NCBI GenBank assembly: GCA_930367205.1
Contig: OV884014.1
Span: 110,373,138 to 110,437,137, forward strand
Source of the DNA: Acanthosoma haemorrhoidale
Lineage: Eukaryota > Arthropoda > Insecta > Hemiptera > Acanthosomatidae
Length of the DNA stretch: 64,000 nt
Reading direction: 5' to 3'
This document shows positions 35,201 to 45,579 of this stretch, piece after piece. The notes beneath the pieces were generated by a model. It worked only from the letters and a program-made list of their open reading frames with translations, did no database searches and was not told the DNA's origin. The position numbers were made by a program, and so were the translations under genes. Positions within the stretch are counted from its first letter, which is position 1, and each line of letters opens with the position of its first letter.

Positions 35201-35307
35201 GTCTTAGCAGAGTCTGATAAAGCAGTTGCAACTGCAAAACTATCATTTCGCTGACTAATAGCTAAATCGATTTGTTGTTGTATTTCTTGGGAAGTTGGTG
35301 GAGCCAT
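32293..35307 (-). CDS. BEL/Pao gag-protease-reverse transcriptase polyprotein (interrupted)
   Basis: A 1004-codon ATG-initiated frame. In order it shows a capsid-type gag region (LPKIQIPKFNGKLSDWPNFF at about residues 128-147, the DUF1759 region), three Cys/His zinc knuckles at about 340-407 (including CFNCLGGHLRSKC), and an aspartic protease with active-site IDPGS near 476 and ILLGADVF near 575. A reverse transcriptase follows, with RVVFNAS near 755 and the YVDD catalytic motif near 876, then the start of the RNase H connection. BEL polyproteins are normally one frame through integrase. Here a TAG ends the frame, and it reopens in the same frame at once. The protease motif is DPG rather than the commoner DSG/DTG. 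The ORF is otherwise free of frameshifts. Confidence 0.95.
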   Translation of the reverse strand: MAPPTSQEIQQQIDLAISQRNDSFAVATALSDSAKTMTIADLPRLKANYERLSEIEQEFKKFNFLIKKFNLHLPATDQVETTQPYVAFVQLIDTIRAKYFQLKKTEPSVLNAEVNPVANVPSVANPHLPKIQIPKFNGKLSDWPNFFALFNSMVHRHPQLSNIAKLHYLKTSTIDEAASVIASFHLTEDNYQLAFDALTARYNNPRLIGHMYLKSILDFPTAKSNSLSDLKGFMTIHENSANALKALALDDLSDFLLVSLALKNLDSKSRHAFELNHDSTTVPTFQSLLDFVNQQIKTIETSQLIGEPSVKPRSAVKSHSYIAQTSHASVDNRSARPPASCFCCSHNHHVSQCSKFQQLPISARNELLKKNQRCFNCLGGHLRSKCTSTSSCRKCHSQRHNTLLHSDQQIATPSTSAMSIPAPSVSIENPSVAPIVLSCSAARSTTQERAHSLLGTFRVFITDCTGSIYPIRGVIDPGSQVSFINKGIVQNLRLPTSPNHMAVSGIGSSDTLSTGLVNIQLISRLNNKRLSLCVAVINTIAHQLPSMEIPKENLKRFFRLRLADPHFHRPDKIDILLGADVFPRLITQIGIRPIQHGPISIGTIFGHIIVGPIQIMNPTPSTISLLSTTEVDKQLTAFWDVESVHQGSISNPLDDVAEQHFISTFRRNADGRYSVALPFHPSATPLGCNVTQARESVSRLEHRLAKHGSIVAEYKMFMSDYLSAGHMEPASTASTYVIPHHIVTKETNQGPKIRVVFNASVPDSTGVSLNERLLKGPKLQQDLSHVILYFRLNSVALCCDIKQMYRQVLVHPEHRQYQHIFWKPSESSVTQEMQLNTVTYGMAPSAFLAVRVLQQLVHDEGHRFPMASHAIMHNTYVDDIICGASSLSEAASLQSQLTELLALGGFQLRKWSSSHPELLHTLPHDHLECPLLFSDPDRTLKILGLNWEPSSDSFIFRITPFDGTCTKRSLLSYIARIFDPNGFVAPVTFALKAMLQQLWLSGLT

Positions 35308-35602
35308 TTTAATGCTATTACTATCAGAAATAAATGTAATTAGTGGATATTTACAGGAAAATATAAAGGGAAATCATGTACAAGGAAAACAGAAATTCTG
35401 AAATTCAAAAGTTGGTGATAAAATTAAATTGAGTACTAATAATAATTAGACAAACAGTAAGCACAGTCTGAGTTGATGTGGTTTCGACACCTGGCGCTAG
35501 TCGTCGCGATTCGATTTGACTAACCTTCTGACTCAAACTGATGATCAATTTTCAAATTAATAGTTGGACAGAATAATCCGGAATACGGAGAACAAAAAAA
35601 TA
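35308..35602 (-). other. BEL 5-prime leader
   Basis: About 295 bp between the 5-prime LTR and the gag ATG. I could not identify a convincing primer-binding site directly at the LTR edge, which on the minus strand begins with a T-rich run. Confidence 0.7.
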
Positions 35603-36210
35603 TGTTTGGAATTTCACCAGTTGAAATCGCAACCGGCAAACGAGGTGACTGATTCGAGAAACTAATTAGCCTGGGGATAATTAGCTATACGTTTGAGTTT
35701 TAAGTGGACTGTAATTATTTGAGAGTCTCGTTAGAGAAATGACAATATCAAATGTAAACACAGTAATGTAAATTCCTACCTGCTTCGATGTGACGACAGC
35801 GTGCGAATCTCCCTTCTTGAACTCCGATAACCTAGAGATTTGGGCCCAAACTCCAGATTTATCCAAGTCCCGATTCATCCAATATCTGTCTGCGTTTAAT
35901 CTGAAATGTCGCTTCTCCAAGACTGCGTACTAGTGATTTGAATAATGACTAAACAAAGATAATGGCGTTGAAAATACGCTTGAAAAACAGTGTGAAAAAT
36001 GATAACTGTTGAAGACAAAAAGAGACGCTATAATAATGAAAATGAAAATTACCACCTGAGAGACAAAAGCGTGGGGAAAAACGCTGATCGAGCCGGCAGG
36101 CAGCGCCAGCGTCTGTGATTCACAGAACTACCGAATGGTTTCGGGTAATTACTTATTACAATACAAATTCAAATTAAAATGAAATTAAGTTTACGCAAAT
36201 GGCGTAAACA
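35603..36210 (-). repeat. BEL/Pao element, 5-prime LTR (608 bp)
   Basis: 608 bp, TG...CA ends, the partner of 30278-30885. Visible differences include c/t near 35645 versus 30320, two transitions in the aaatgtcgc...gtactag segment, and one a/c in gctataataatg. The transcription start and polyadenylation site would lie here, but I cannot place them. Confidence 0.95.
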
Positions 36211-36214
36211 TCCT
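36211..36214. repeat. BEL target-site duplication, right (TCCT)
   Basis: Partner of 30274-30277. Immediately after it the sequence continues as transposon T copy A (attctcctccccaggc). Confidence 0.9.
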
Positions 36215-36819
36215 ATTCTCCTCCCCAGGCTTCACACAACCTTTCCTGCAATGTATTCCATAGGATCAAGAACTGATGTTGAAAAACTGGAGTTTTTTCG
36301 TCTTCATTGCTTTCTTGGAAACTCAACAGACTTGTTTTTTGATTAGATAAATTTATTTTATCTTCACTGTGGTTAATTTACTCCCAAATCCCAACCCAAG
36401 AAGGCATTGCGTTTTTCACTGGTATATTTTTCTTAACGAGTGTCAAAACTCAAAAGCAGATAGGTTATCATTATCACTTCCTCTCTTTCTTATTTAACCC
36501 AACAACTTTTCTAACTCGTCTTGACTTATTTTGTCCATGGGTATACAGATTAAAAAGTTTATCCTGTTTTACAAATCTGTCATGCACTTTAAGCATACTA
36601 TTGATACTAACATGATGATAATTAATATGATTGTTATTGAAGCTGAAAATCAAAGTTTTAGATAAATATTATTTCATACAGTTGTTACATACCTATATAA
36701 AATATGATAATAATGTCTATTTGTTCTGTAAGAGTTAATTTTTTTCCCGGGGATATCGAAATTTTTTCTTTATAGAAATAATACCCATCAGTATTAGAAA
36801 AAGAAGAGGAATTTATGAA
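36215..36819 (+). mobile_element. DNA transposon T, copy A, rest of left terminal region
   Basis: Collinear with 48090-48690 and, in reverse complement, with 50351-50960. It ends at gaatttatgaatcggcc, the inner boundary of the terminal inverted repeat. Confidence 0.85.
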
Positions 36820-38463
36820 TCGGCCGAGGAAAGCACTACTAATTCAAGATTGCTAAACACTAAGAGGAGAATTAGAATTTGGGAATTGATTGGGGGACGA
36901 AGACGATGTTACTAATTTTCGATTACATTATGAAAATAAAGATCAGAAGATTAGGAAAAGTATAGGAAATAAAAAAAAAAATTATACAAAAACTGGAAAT
37001 ATTATTATTCCTGCTAAGAAATTCGAAAATAAGGATTTCAAATGTAAGAAAGTGTGCAAGATTCGTAAATATTACAGAGCGTGATCCAATATCCTGTATT
37101 AATTTATTTGGGAAATGGGAGATTTCAACAAACAAAATACATTCTTGAGCGCATTTACTCACCATACGCTGGCCAATAAAAACAAAACGAGGCAGAAATT
37201 TTAAAGGATCAGCGAGAGATTGTAGTTGTAAATACTTTTTTAATATAGAAAAAGAAAGCATTGCGGTACGTAAAAAGTTCTTTACAGAAACATTCGATAT
37301 AACTATAGGCAGACTACATAGGGCTGTCAAAGCAACGGTAATAGGAAAAGACTTAGGTGGAAAAATGAAAGGATCTTGCAGAAAGAGTAATGAGAAACTA
37401 GTGGATGCCGTAAAAGATCATATAAAACATTTCCCACGCTATGAAAGCCATTACACGCGTTCTGAAAATCCAAGCAGAAAATACCTGAGTTCTGATTTCA
37501 ACTTAAGAAAAATGTACAACTTGTATGTCAAAAAAGCAAATATAAAGGAACATTTTTAAGAATAATTTTAATTAAAGTTTTCATCACCCACATAAAGATA
37601 CATGAGAAAAAAGCGATTTCCTAAACATGAAAATTAAAGTTACCGAAGACTTTAATGAAGAAAGCAGCCTTTTAGAAGAACATAGCATACATTTAAGCAA
37701 TGCAGAACTGGCTCGAAAAGCTTTAAAGGAAGATCAAGCTTAGCATCAACGAACCCAGATAAATATTAACTTTGATCTACAAAAGGCACTTCCATATCCA
37801 AAATTATGGGTTTCTGTTGAATACTATCAGCGAAATATGTATGTTCTTAATGAAGGTTTCCATAATTTTCTTGATAACAGAATTGATATGTACGCATGGG
37901 AGGTAACTGTAGCATCTAGAGGTGTGGACGAAACAGCTTCTTGCTGACTGAAGCACATTCACAATGTTACAGACCAAGATCATATTGTAGCATAAAGTGA
38001 CATGTGTGCCGGACAGAACCGAAATATTAAGCTCCCACTGAAGTGGTTGAGGATGGTTCAATCAGCTGATAATGACATAAACGTTATTGACCACAAACTT
38101 TTATTGAATCATATCTCATCATTTCTTCCAAATGACAGAGATTTTAGAGTTGTGGAAGCAGCATTAAAGAAAACGGATCAGTTATATACTGCTCAAGGCG
38201 AAGGAAATATGTTGGATGAGGTTTAAAAGAGAGAACCGCACGAACATTTTTACAAAACTAGTACGGAAGAAAGTGCTCCATTTAAAATAATTTTTATTTT
38301 GAAAAAAGGAAGACCTAAAAACCTCAGGAAAATTACTCTTGCCACTGTATAAAACTTCAAGACCTATAACAAAAGACAAATACAGCGATATGATGAGTTT
38401 ACTGGCTTACATTCCACCTATTTACCATGACTACTTCACTATGCTAACTGTAAAGGAGAATTA
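36820..38463 (+). pseudogene. Transposase remnant of DNA transposon T, copy A
   Basis: Broken frames on the plus strand are collinear with 48699-50345. Pieces include KTGNIIIPAKKFENKDFKCK (about 36990-37050), a block with HFPRYESHYTRSENPSRKYL (from 37365), MYVLNEGFHNFLDNRIDMYA, and a conserved SDMCAGQNRNIKLPLKWL (38000-38055) followed by FLPNDRDFRVVEAALKKTDQ. The D-x-C-x-G-x-N-R-N signature occurs in a group of DDE-type transposases widespread in insects. I am not certain of the family name; Sola-like is a guess. Stops (for example at 37741 and in HIVA*SDM) and frameshifts make it non-functional. The right terminal repeat is missing: after 38463 unrelated AT-rich DNA follows. Confidence 0.7.
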
Positions 38464-38744
38464 AGTTTAAATATATTTTTTTGTTATCTTAATGGAGTTA
38501 TTTACATTTTACACTTGTTTATTTATGTCGCCTTTTTAATATAACTGAAATTCATTCTTAATAACCTTGGTTACTCTTGTATTTCAATGTTTTCATTTTA
38601 CTTATTATTTTTTTACATTGAAAATCCACATGTCTATAAAAATAAGGACTTTAATTTACTCTTTTTTTTATTTCTTATGATATGTTATTTTTGAAAGTGG
38701 AATAAGTCCATTTGGAGCTAAAAACATCGTTTATTTATGAAGAA
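38464..38744. other. AT-rich DNA, nothing recognised
   Basis: A spacer between transposon T copy A and repeat X copy 3. Confidence 0.5.
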
Positions 38745-40335
38745 TAAGATATTGGTTGGGTCACAATCCAACTACCCTGTAGAATCAAAAGTGTCAACAC
38801 TCCATTATGACATCTAAGCCCTGACGAGGAGGAACTGCAAGACTCCTAAGAATGAAAAGGTAAATTTTTTCTAAGGTTCGATGTAAAGGCAATAGGACCT
38901 TTTTCTGTTTCTTCTACAACGTGAAATATTATCTCTCCAAAATTTTTACATTCCCTAAAAACAGTTAAATAGTACTTATAACAATAAAAAAACGTGTACA
39001 CATATGGATGAGAAATATAAAAAACTAAAACATAAATTCAATCGCCGTTAATACCCAGTAATAAAAAGTTTATAAAATAGCAAATATTCTCAAATGTAAG
39101 GCTAAAATAAAAAATTGTCAAAAAAACAATATACATAAATACAAGTAGTAAATTACATTTTCAAATTTTTGACTAATAAAAAGCAACAATCAGACATTAA
39201 CACAGACTTGTGATGTCTCAAGTCCTACATTAAACGATCTTATTGAAGCACATTTAAAAAGATATTTCTACTTCCAGATTTTCTTTAATGTCATTCCCAC
39301 AGTTCACTTTAGAAAACAGGTGTATGATTCTCCAACTTTATTTGTTCTTCAGCAGGTCTTTTAATTCTTAATTTCGACTTAATTGGTTGTTAAGGCACTT
39401 TCTGGGAGAGCATGTTGAAATATTATGGAATTTGGCAAAATCAGATGGAATGCAGTCTCCTGTGGGGTTCACATTTTCCTACCTGGACAGCTACCTGTAG
39501 GGTGCCAGGTAGGATGGCGCCAGTCAGTGCATTCCCCATTACAATTTCGACAAGCTCTCACTTAAAAAAAAGTACCAAACAAAAAAAATATATGAAACAA
39601 AATGTTAGTGAATTTACTCATGTTTAATTTAATATGAAATAAGTCACGTTAGTAATGCTCGGTTTTCGAGTTATTAACAGAAAAGAAAAAAAAAACTGTG
39701 TTTGCATTTTTTTATACTTCCGGAAAATATTTCAGGTGGCATAATTAAAATCCGTCATGAGCACCCCAAAAAACATAATTAAGAAAATTTTCAGAACTTC
39801 TCTAAAATTTTCCAAGTAAAAATACCTTATGACTGGACTAGTCTAGTTAGTGCCTAGGAACACTAAATGATCAATATATTACAGGCCTTGATGGCTTATA
39901 TTCCCAGCACTGCCCTTTCATTCAAACTGTTCAAATTCACAAATTGGATCATTTGTCAGCCATTAAGGGCACAATTGATCAGCACCGCTTACTGAAACTG
40001 CGCATCTCAGTTTCCCTAAAAACAATCACAACTTGAACTGAAGAAACAGTTGTGGTTTTATACAATAACCGTAATATCTCCAAATAGTGGATTCATAAAT
40101 AAACCAATGATCAAGAAATCGTTTACTAATACATATTCAAACCTAATATACTTATTTATTACGAAGTAGTTGGTGTCCCCACGTGCAGGAGTGCATGGTG
40201 TTGCCATGTGGTCATGTATTGACTGACAATTCTGAGAGGTTAAAGTAAGTATTTCATTTTTTTCATGTCAGGTAAAATATATTATTAGTACACCAATTAT
40301 TAAATTCACTATAATATATATTATTCACCATACGA
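38745..40335 (-). repeat. Dispersed repeat X, copy 3
   Basis: Full-length reverse complement of 8795-10393, with the same palindromic core near 39444-39537. It is the fullest match to copy 1 and lies in the same orientation as copy 2. Confidence 0.88.
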
Positions 40336-42035
40336 GTTCCCGCTTTGGATTCCATGATTAGATGGACATTATAAAAGTTTTATGTTGAAAAAACTGTTAT
40401 TTTTATTTTCAACGTTCGTTATTATTTAGGTTCCAAATCTCTCTTAAATGAATAACTTGATAAATAGCGTAATTGGAACGAAAACTTAAATTTTATAATT
40501 CATCTCACGTGACCATATGTTTTTTTAGTTCAAAAAATGTCTATTTTAATATCAAACATAAAAAAAGTTAAAATAATGAATTAGCCTTAATAAATAAAAA
40601 CATGAGGTACAAAGATAACATATTTTATTAATCACAAATATATACAGAGAAATAGAAAACGAGTCCTTCCAAAAATAGTTCTACTTTCCACCATTTTCTT
40701 CAAACCTCGACTAACTTACCACGTTCTGAAATTGGTTCGATGTGTTTCATTTGGCTTGTGGTGACCGGAGAGTTCCAGACTCCGGGCATCAATCAACACC
40801 TATTCAACAAAATCATACTAGTCAATGAAAAAAAAACACTGTGATTTCATTTATTGCTTATGATTGTATTGCTATTTACTGTGATCATATTTCTTTATAA
40901 AAGATGTTATGGCATGCTCTTATTATCATTATTATACATAAGGCCCTCATATGAGATAATCTATGGATGGTAGAAATAAGATGTGAGATGTAGTTTACAA
41001 AGATATCACACATCATACTTCCATCTACAGCCCATCTCATAACTCTTCCTGATTGAATTTAAACGCATTCCAGCTTTGATAATTTTAGTAGCTAAATAAA
41101 ATTATGTTTTGAAAACTTTTTTCAATTTCGCGTTAAAAAATACACTCAGCCAAATAATAATGAACTTAATTATTACTTTTTTGTAACATTTAAATGCGTG
41201 AAGGGTGGCTAGGTCACAGAAAGCGTGGCTTTAGAGAAACCATTATTGGAGTATGTTACATGTAAAGAACATTTATGGCTACTGTTTGAATATTGTTTTA
41301 TAAATACGTCAAAAAAAAAAAAGAAATAGAAGCTTTGTAATTTTTTTTGATGAACCACTCGTACTTAGAGTTTACGAAACTGGTACAGTAGGAGGCTGGA
41401 AAAAGAAAATTCGAGTAATCTATGACTTTTCGAAAAAACTGGGTAATTTAGCTGCTTTAAAAAGGGGGCTTTACAAATTGGTCTCGTTTTAGAAAGAAAT
41501 TTGTTTACTTTACAATGCTGCAATTTTGAAATACTAAATTAAATAATTTTAGTTATCGCTTCCTATTTAACAAAAAACAAGGTATTTTTACTTGAAAAAT
41601 TTTAGAGAAGTTCTGAAAATTTGCCCACTTATGTATTTTGAGGTGTGGTTATGAATTTAAACTTTGCCACATCCAATTTTTGCCGGAACTATAAGAAATC
41701 ACATTATTTTTTTTCCCTTTTTGTTCATAACTTAAAAAAAACCGTGCATAACTAACGTGAATCATTTCATATTAAATTAGGCATGAGTTAATTAACTAAA
41801 ATTTGGTTTCATATATTTTTTTGTTGGGCATTTGGTTTTTTAAGTGAGAGGGAGTCGAAATTATAACATGGGATGCACTTTTCGGTTCTAACCTACCAGG
41901 AAACTCAGCCTAACCTTTCAACTTTTCTGAAACAAACCCTTATTGCAAAAAATAACTAAATCTTAGTCTTTATATTAGAAACAAAGCAATATTAATTCAC
42001 TTTTCAGGTTTTCAAAAAAAAAAAATCTCTATAAA
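40336..42035 (+). repeat. Duplicated block downstream of X, second copy
   Basis: 40336-41225 matches 18530-19370, and 41640-42035 matches 19780-20155. About 41226-41640 differs from the first copy. No coding capacity is seen. Confidence 0.8.
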
Positions 42036-42850
42036 CTTTAGAAGTAATTTCAGGAAAATAAGGTACTTTTCACTTCATGTATTTTGATTTTTGTCTGTTC
42101 CCATATATCCATTGGGGATGGTTGGGGTTTTTCAACCATTATAACTGATTATAATCAGGAGCCAAGTTCTTATAAAGACATTTTTGACTTTTGATATAGT
42201 AATTTTAATACTTGAAGTGTGTTCATTGTTTTGCTTCATTATAACTGTGAATTTATGCAAAGATTCCATATTTTAGAATCTGCAATAATCGATCTGTATG
42301 GATTTGAAAAAAACTAAAACTGACTAAGTTATTTTACTTAGTACCCTTTTGAAAACACGTTTAGTATTTAGTGCTCCCTGTAAATTTTAAGGCCTTTCGG
42401 TTAATGTACGCAAGAATTTGAAGAGCCAATTTTCAAATTTTGAGTACTTTTAAGATGTCAGTTAATAAGATTTTGGTAATTTTATTCCAATACATGAAAT
42501 GCGAGCTTTTTCGTTGAATATTAGCAACTCAGATTTTGAAATTCAGTCAGTTTTCAAATTGCAACCACCTACAACGTAATTCTGTTTTAGGGCTGCTGGA
42601 TAAAAATTTTGAACCTAGTTTCAATCGTGTTTTCGTTAAATTCTTGTTAAAAAATTGGTAGGTTATTAGAAATAAGAAAATGTGTTTACTGAAAGGTGAT
42701 CCAACAAAGTTTGCTAGAATAATTAGGAACGTGAATGCTACGTTAATGTTTCTGATTCTTAGAGACTTTAATGCAGGAGTGGCTTATCAGAATAAGATCG
42801 CAGGCTACCCACCTTACTTATACTATAATTAGTTTACAAAATTAATAAAC
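42036..42850. other. Probable upstream region of the GATA gene, no feature recognised
   Basis: AT-rich, no supportable ORF. A promoter for the downstream gene may lie here, but I see no confident core element. Confidence 0.45.
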
Positions 42851-42925
42851 AGGAGGGGTGGGGGTAACAGGAGGGGTAGGGGTAACTGGAGGGGTGGGGG
42901 TAACTTGGGGGTTGGGGTGGCAATG
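42851..42925 (+). promoter_or_regulatory. G-rich direct repeats with quadruplex potential
   Basis: Several copies of a ggaggggtgggggtaac-type unit, with at least eight runs of three or more G on the plus strand, end about 25 bp before the GATA gene ATG. Such runs can form G-quadruplexes in DNA or in the 5-prime leader. Regulatory function is inference. Confidence 0.45.
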
Positions 42926-42948
42926 GTCTCGAAGTCTTATTATCGAAG

Positions 42949-43029
42949 ATGGCTTCTGATGGTAAGGAATCCACCAACGCCAACCTGCACCAGGCTTTGG
43001 CTTTCGTCATCAGACATTTGGGAGAGGAT
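42949..43029 (+). CDS. GATA-finger gene, exon 1
   Basis: Twenty-seven codons from an ATG in context gaagATGG to a gtaagt donor, phase 0 (MASDGKESTNANLHQALAF and on to HLGED). No signal peptide is seen. The start is chosen because it is the only ATG in the frame before the donor and the frame joins cleanly to exon 2. The intron to exon 2 is about 860 bp. Confidence 0.65.
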
Positions 43030-43889
43030 GTAAGTATTTTGCAGTCTTATTGTGTTCAAATATTATTTCATAGGAATGTTTTTGTTTCTAGAATTCTAAT
43101 GAAGGGGTTTTCCAAGCTTATAAACTACCAGTAAGTACTCAGTTGATAAATTAGAACTGGCGATATATAGGAAACATTTTGTGTTATATTTGTCGTTATT
43201 TCCCTTACTTATAAGCAAATCACTCAATTTGACTGTTGCTCATACTGCGGTGATAACATTTTAGGTTGAATTTAATTTTCATAAAGTAACTAAAACTGTT
43301 AGCATTTATGTTATCATCGAGGAAAACTTTAAAGCGAAGTATCTAGATTAATTTTGGACAAACTTTTTGAGTAAACCTTTACACACTAGATAGGAAAATA
43401 CTTCTTTAATTATTACTAATTAATTTGTTTCAAACTGATTACTGCCTGATGATTTCTTTCATAGTAACAACAGACAAAACGAATTAGATGAGAACATGTA
43501 ATCGATGAGTAACTTAAATAAAAACTTAACTTTTTCAGTCTTCTAAGAGTTTAAATGTTTAGTGTACTAGTTGTTATTCTTGCAATATACCTAACAGTAA
43601 AATGCTAGTGAATCGGGCCCTCCGATTCGGTTAGTGTGAGTAGATGTATCAACCACGGAGTACATATGTATTTGAAATAATTCAAAGAAATTTATATAAA
43701 AACGTGCTTTTTTACTCAATTTGCAATAATTATTAATTTTAAAACATAAAAAGGAAGTTGAGGGACATAAATTATGTTTTGTGCTATTAACTATAAATAT
43801 TGTTAGGATGGGGGAACCTATGAGAATCAAATACATAAAAGATATATTTTTCTTCAAATTTTATAAAACAATTTCTTTACTGTTAACAG

Positions 43890-43982
43890 AAATTCCAGGG
43901 AGACCTAACAGTGGCCGTGGAGGACGGCCTTCACCTCCTCGCAGCAGCAGCCGCTTTTGGTGGAAGATCGCCCGCGGACATG
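43890..43982 (+). CDS. GATA-finger gene, exon 2
   Basis: Thirty-one codons between a tgttaacag acceptor and a gtaatc donor, phase 0 (KFQGDLTVAVEDGLHLL, then an alanine-rich run and FGGRSPADM). The match to 21235-21327 defines the boundaries: homology covers the exon and both flanking introns. The role of this segment is unknown. Confidence 0.75.
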
Positions 43983-44286
43983 GTAATCATTTGTTATTTT
44001 CTTTTGTTATTATCTTTTAATGCTTTCTTTAATTTATTTAATATATATCATACGTGGTCATTTTCAAGATGTGCACTTTTCAATGTATTTTTGTTTATAC
44101 GAGCCCGTGCTCAAAAAGTGTTGGAATTACGGTAGAGTAACCATAAGAAGTGAGCTCGCATGAACAGTGTTTATTGTTTATGCCATTAACAAAAGTATAG
44201 TAGCTTAAACAATATCAATTGTTCTAAAAAAAGTTAAATTATAAGCAAAAATTAGTTTATAATAATATTTTTATTAATGGTTTCAG

Positions 44287-44448
44287 AAAAATTGTTCCAA
44301 TTGTGGAACAAAAAAGACAAGTGTCTGGAGGAGACACCTAAACAAGGAGCTGCTCTGCAATAGCTGTGGGTGTTACCTGCAGCTGCATAAGACAGCTAGG
44401 CCCAAAAGGTTGTGGAAGGACGTGATCCACAAGCGGGTACGACGGAAA
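44287..44448 (+). CDS. GATA-finger gene, exon 3 (class IV zinc finger)
   Basis: Fifty-four codons, phase 0. A single C-X2-C-X17-C-X2-C finger is present: CSNCGTKKTSVWRR supplies the first cysteine pair and the conserved Trp-Arg-Arg, CNSCGCYLQLHKTARPKR the second pair and helix, and HKRVRRK the basic tail. This fits a GATA-family DNA-binding nuclear protein. Departures from the usual finger are Ser for Ala in CNAC, Cys for Leu after Gly, and HLNKE in the loop, where a Gly is common. The protein predicted from exons 1-4 is small, with one finger rather than the two usual in insect GATA factors. Confidence 0.85.
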
Positions 44449-44922
44449 GTAAGTTTCAATTTTTATTCAGTGAGTTTTTTGAAAAGTGTTCGCAACGTAG
44501 GAACATCTTTTTTATTGATCTTCGTCTCCTTGAGTTGCATTTGTGGCCACCCTTCCATTGAACTGTTCAATATCAGTCATGAATACATTACATCCATTTG
44601 TTAATTATTTAACTAAGCATGATTATATTTTAAAGTATTGCTATTGTTTTAGCATCATGAGGGAATCAAATAGAAGTCCTTATCAAATTGTATGCTAGTC
44701 TCTTAAACTATTGTGGAAGAATTACAAAGAGCGTTTTAATGAATCCCTGTACACTAATGTCTAATCTAATATATTTTTTATATGGGCTACCTTAACTTTT
44801 ATCCATTTGCCTCTAGTAGGTTATATTTAGTACTAATAACGAAATTAATATAGGATTTATATCTTTTTAAAATAGATTCATAAATTTTCTATTCTTTAAC
44901 CTGCTTTGTATTATTTTAATAG

Positions 44923-45035
44923 GTGGAAGGAAAAGAACCTACAGTGAAATGAAGAACGAGCATAGGATGGCCCGCATTGAGATCGCCCGAAAGAAGAAAC
45001 TAGAAAGGCGAAGGCAAAAAGTGATTAGAAATTAG
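44923..45035 (+). CDS. GATA-finger gene, probable terminal exon
   Basis: A tattttaatag acceptor precedes two competing readings. Joined in phase 0 from exon 3 the frame gives nine codons (VEGKEPTVK) and stops at 44952. In the frame one base earlier the exon encodes a much more protein-like basic tail (GGRKRTYSEMKNEHRMARIE and on) to a TAG at 45033-45035. The second is the likelier evolutionary frame but needs a one-base difference, a micro-exon or an alternative donor. Downstream, 45036-45362 looks like a 3-prime UTR. Confidence 0.5.
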
Positions 45036-45356
45036 ATGCAAAAATAGGCAATGAATTGAAAAGAAATGTTAATTCGGCAAAATTAGATAAGCTCGATAAA
45101 CAGCTTGCACTATTAAGAGAAAGAGCGATTGAGCTTGTAATTGTACTTTTTGACTATGGCTGGACTATTTGTCATTATAATTTATATTTAAGTATGTAAT
45201 GTTCAATACTGCCCATGGAGGGAGAGAGTAACTGATCATTAATTATGTATCACTCTTGTATTTCATTACTTTATTATTTTTTATCTTTTTAGTTAGAAGA
45301 TAGTTATTACTTTTTTTTGTTTAGTATATTTTAAGATAAGGTAGCTTGTAAATGTA

Positions 45357-45362
45357 AATAAA
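45357..45362 (+). terminator. Candidate polyadenylation signal AATAAA
   Basis: AATAAA about 320 bp after the last stop of the GATA gene, in AT-rich DNA. Other AT-rich near-matches occur, so use is unproven. Confidence 0.4.
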
Positions 45363-45579
45363 ATTATATTAAGATCTGTATTATCTCTTTTTCAAATAAA
45401 CTAGCTTATTTCTAAATGCTGTTAAGTTATTCCCACTGCCTTGATGCCTATTTTTTATGCTTTGAAAAAAAATATATATACAAAACTGGTATTTGTTTTA
45501 AATTATATTTTATTAAATATATGTGTAAGTAGGAGACTTCTCAGAGGGTAACGCATGATTTATTATTATTGAGAATTAT

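Noticed and set aside
35400..35602. tRNA primer-binding site of the BEL element
   Set aside because: No clear complement to a tRNA 3-prime end next to the LTR edge by eye.
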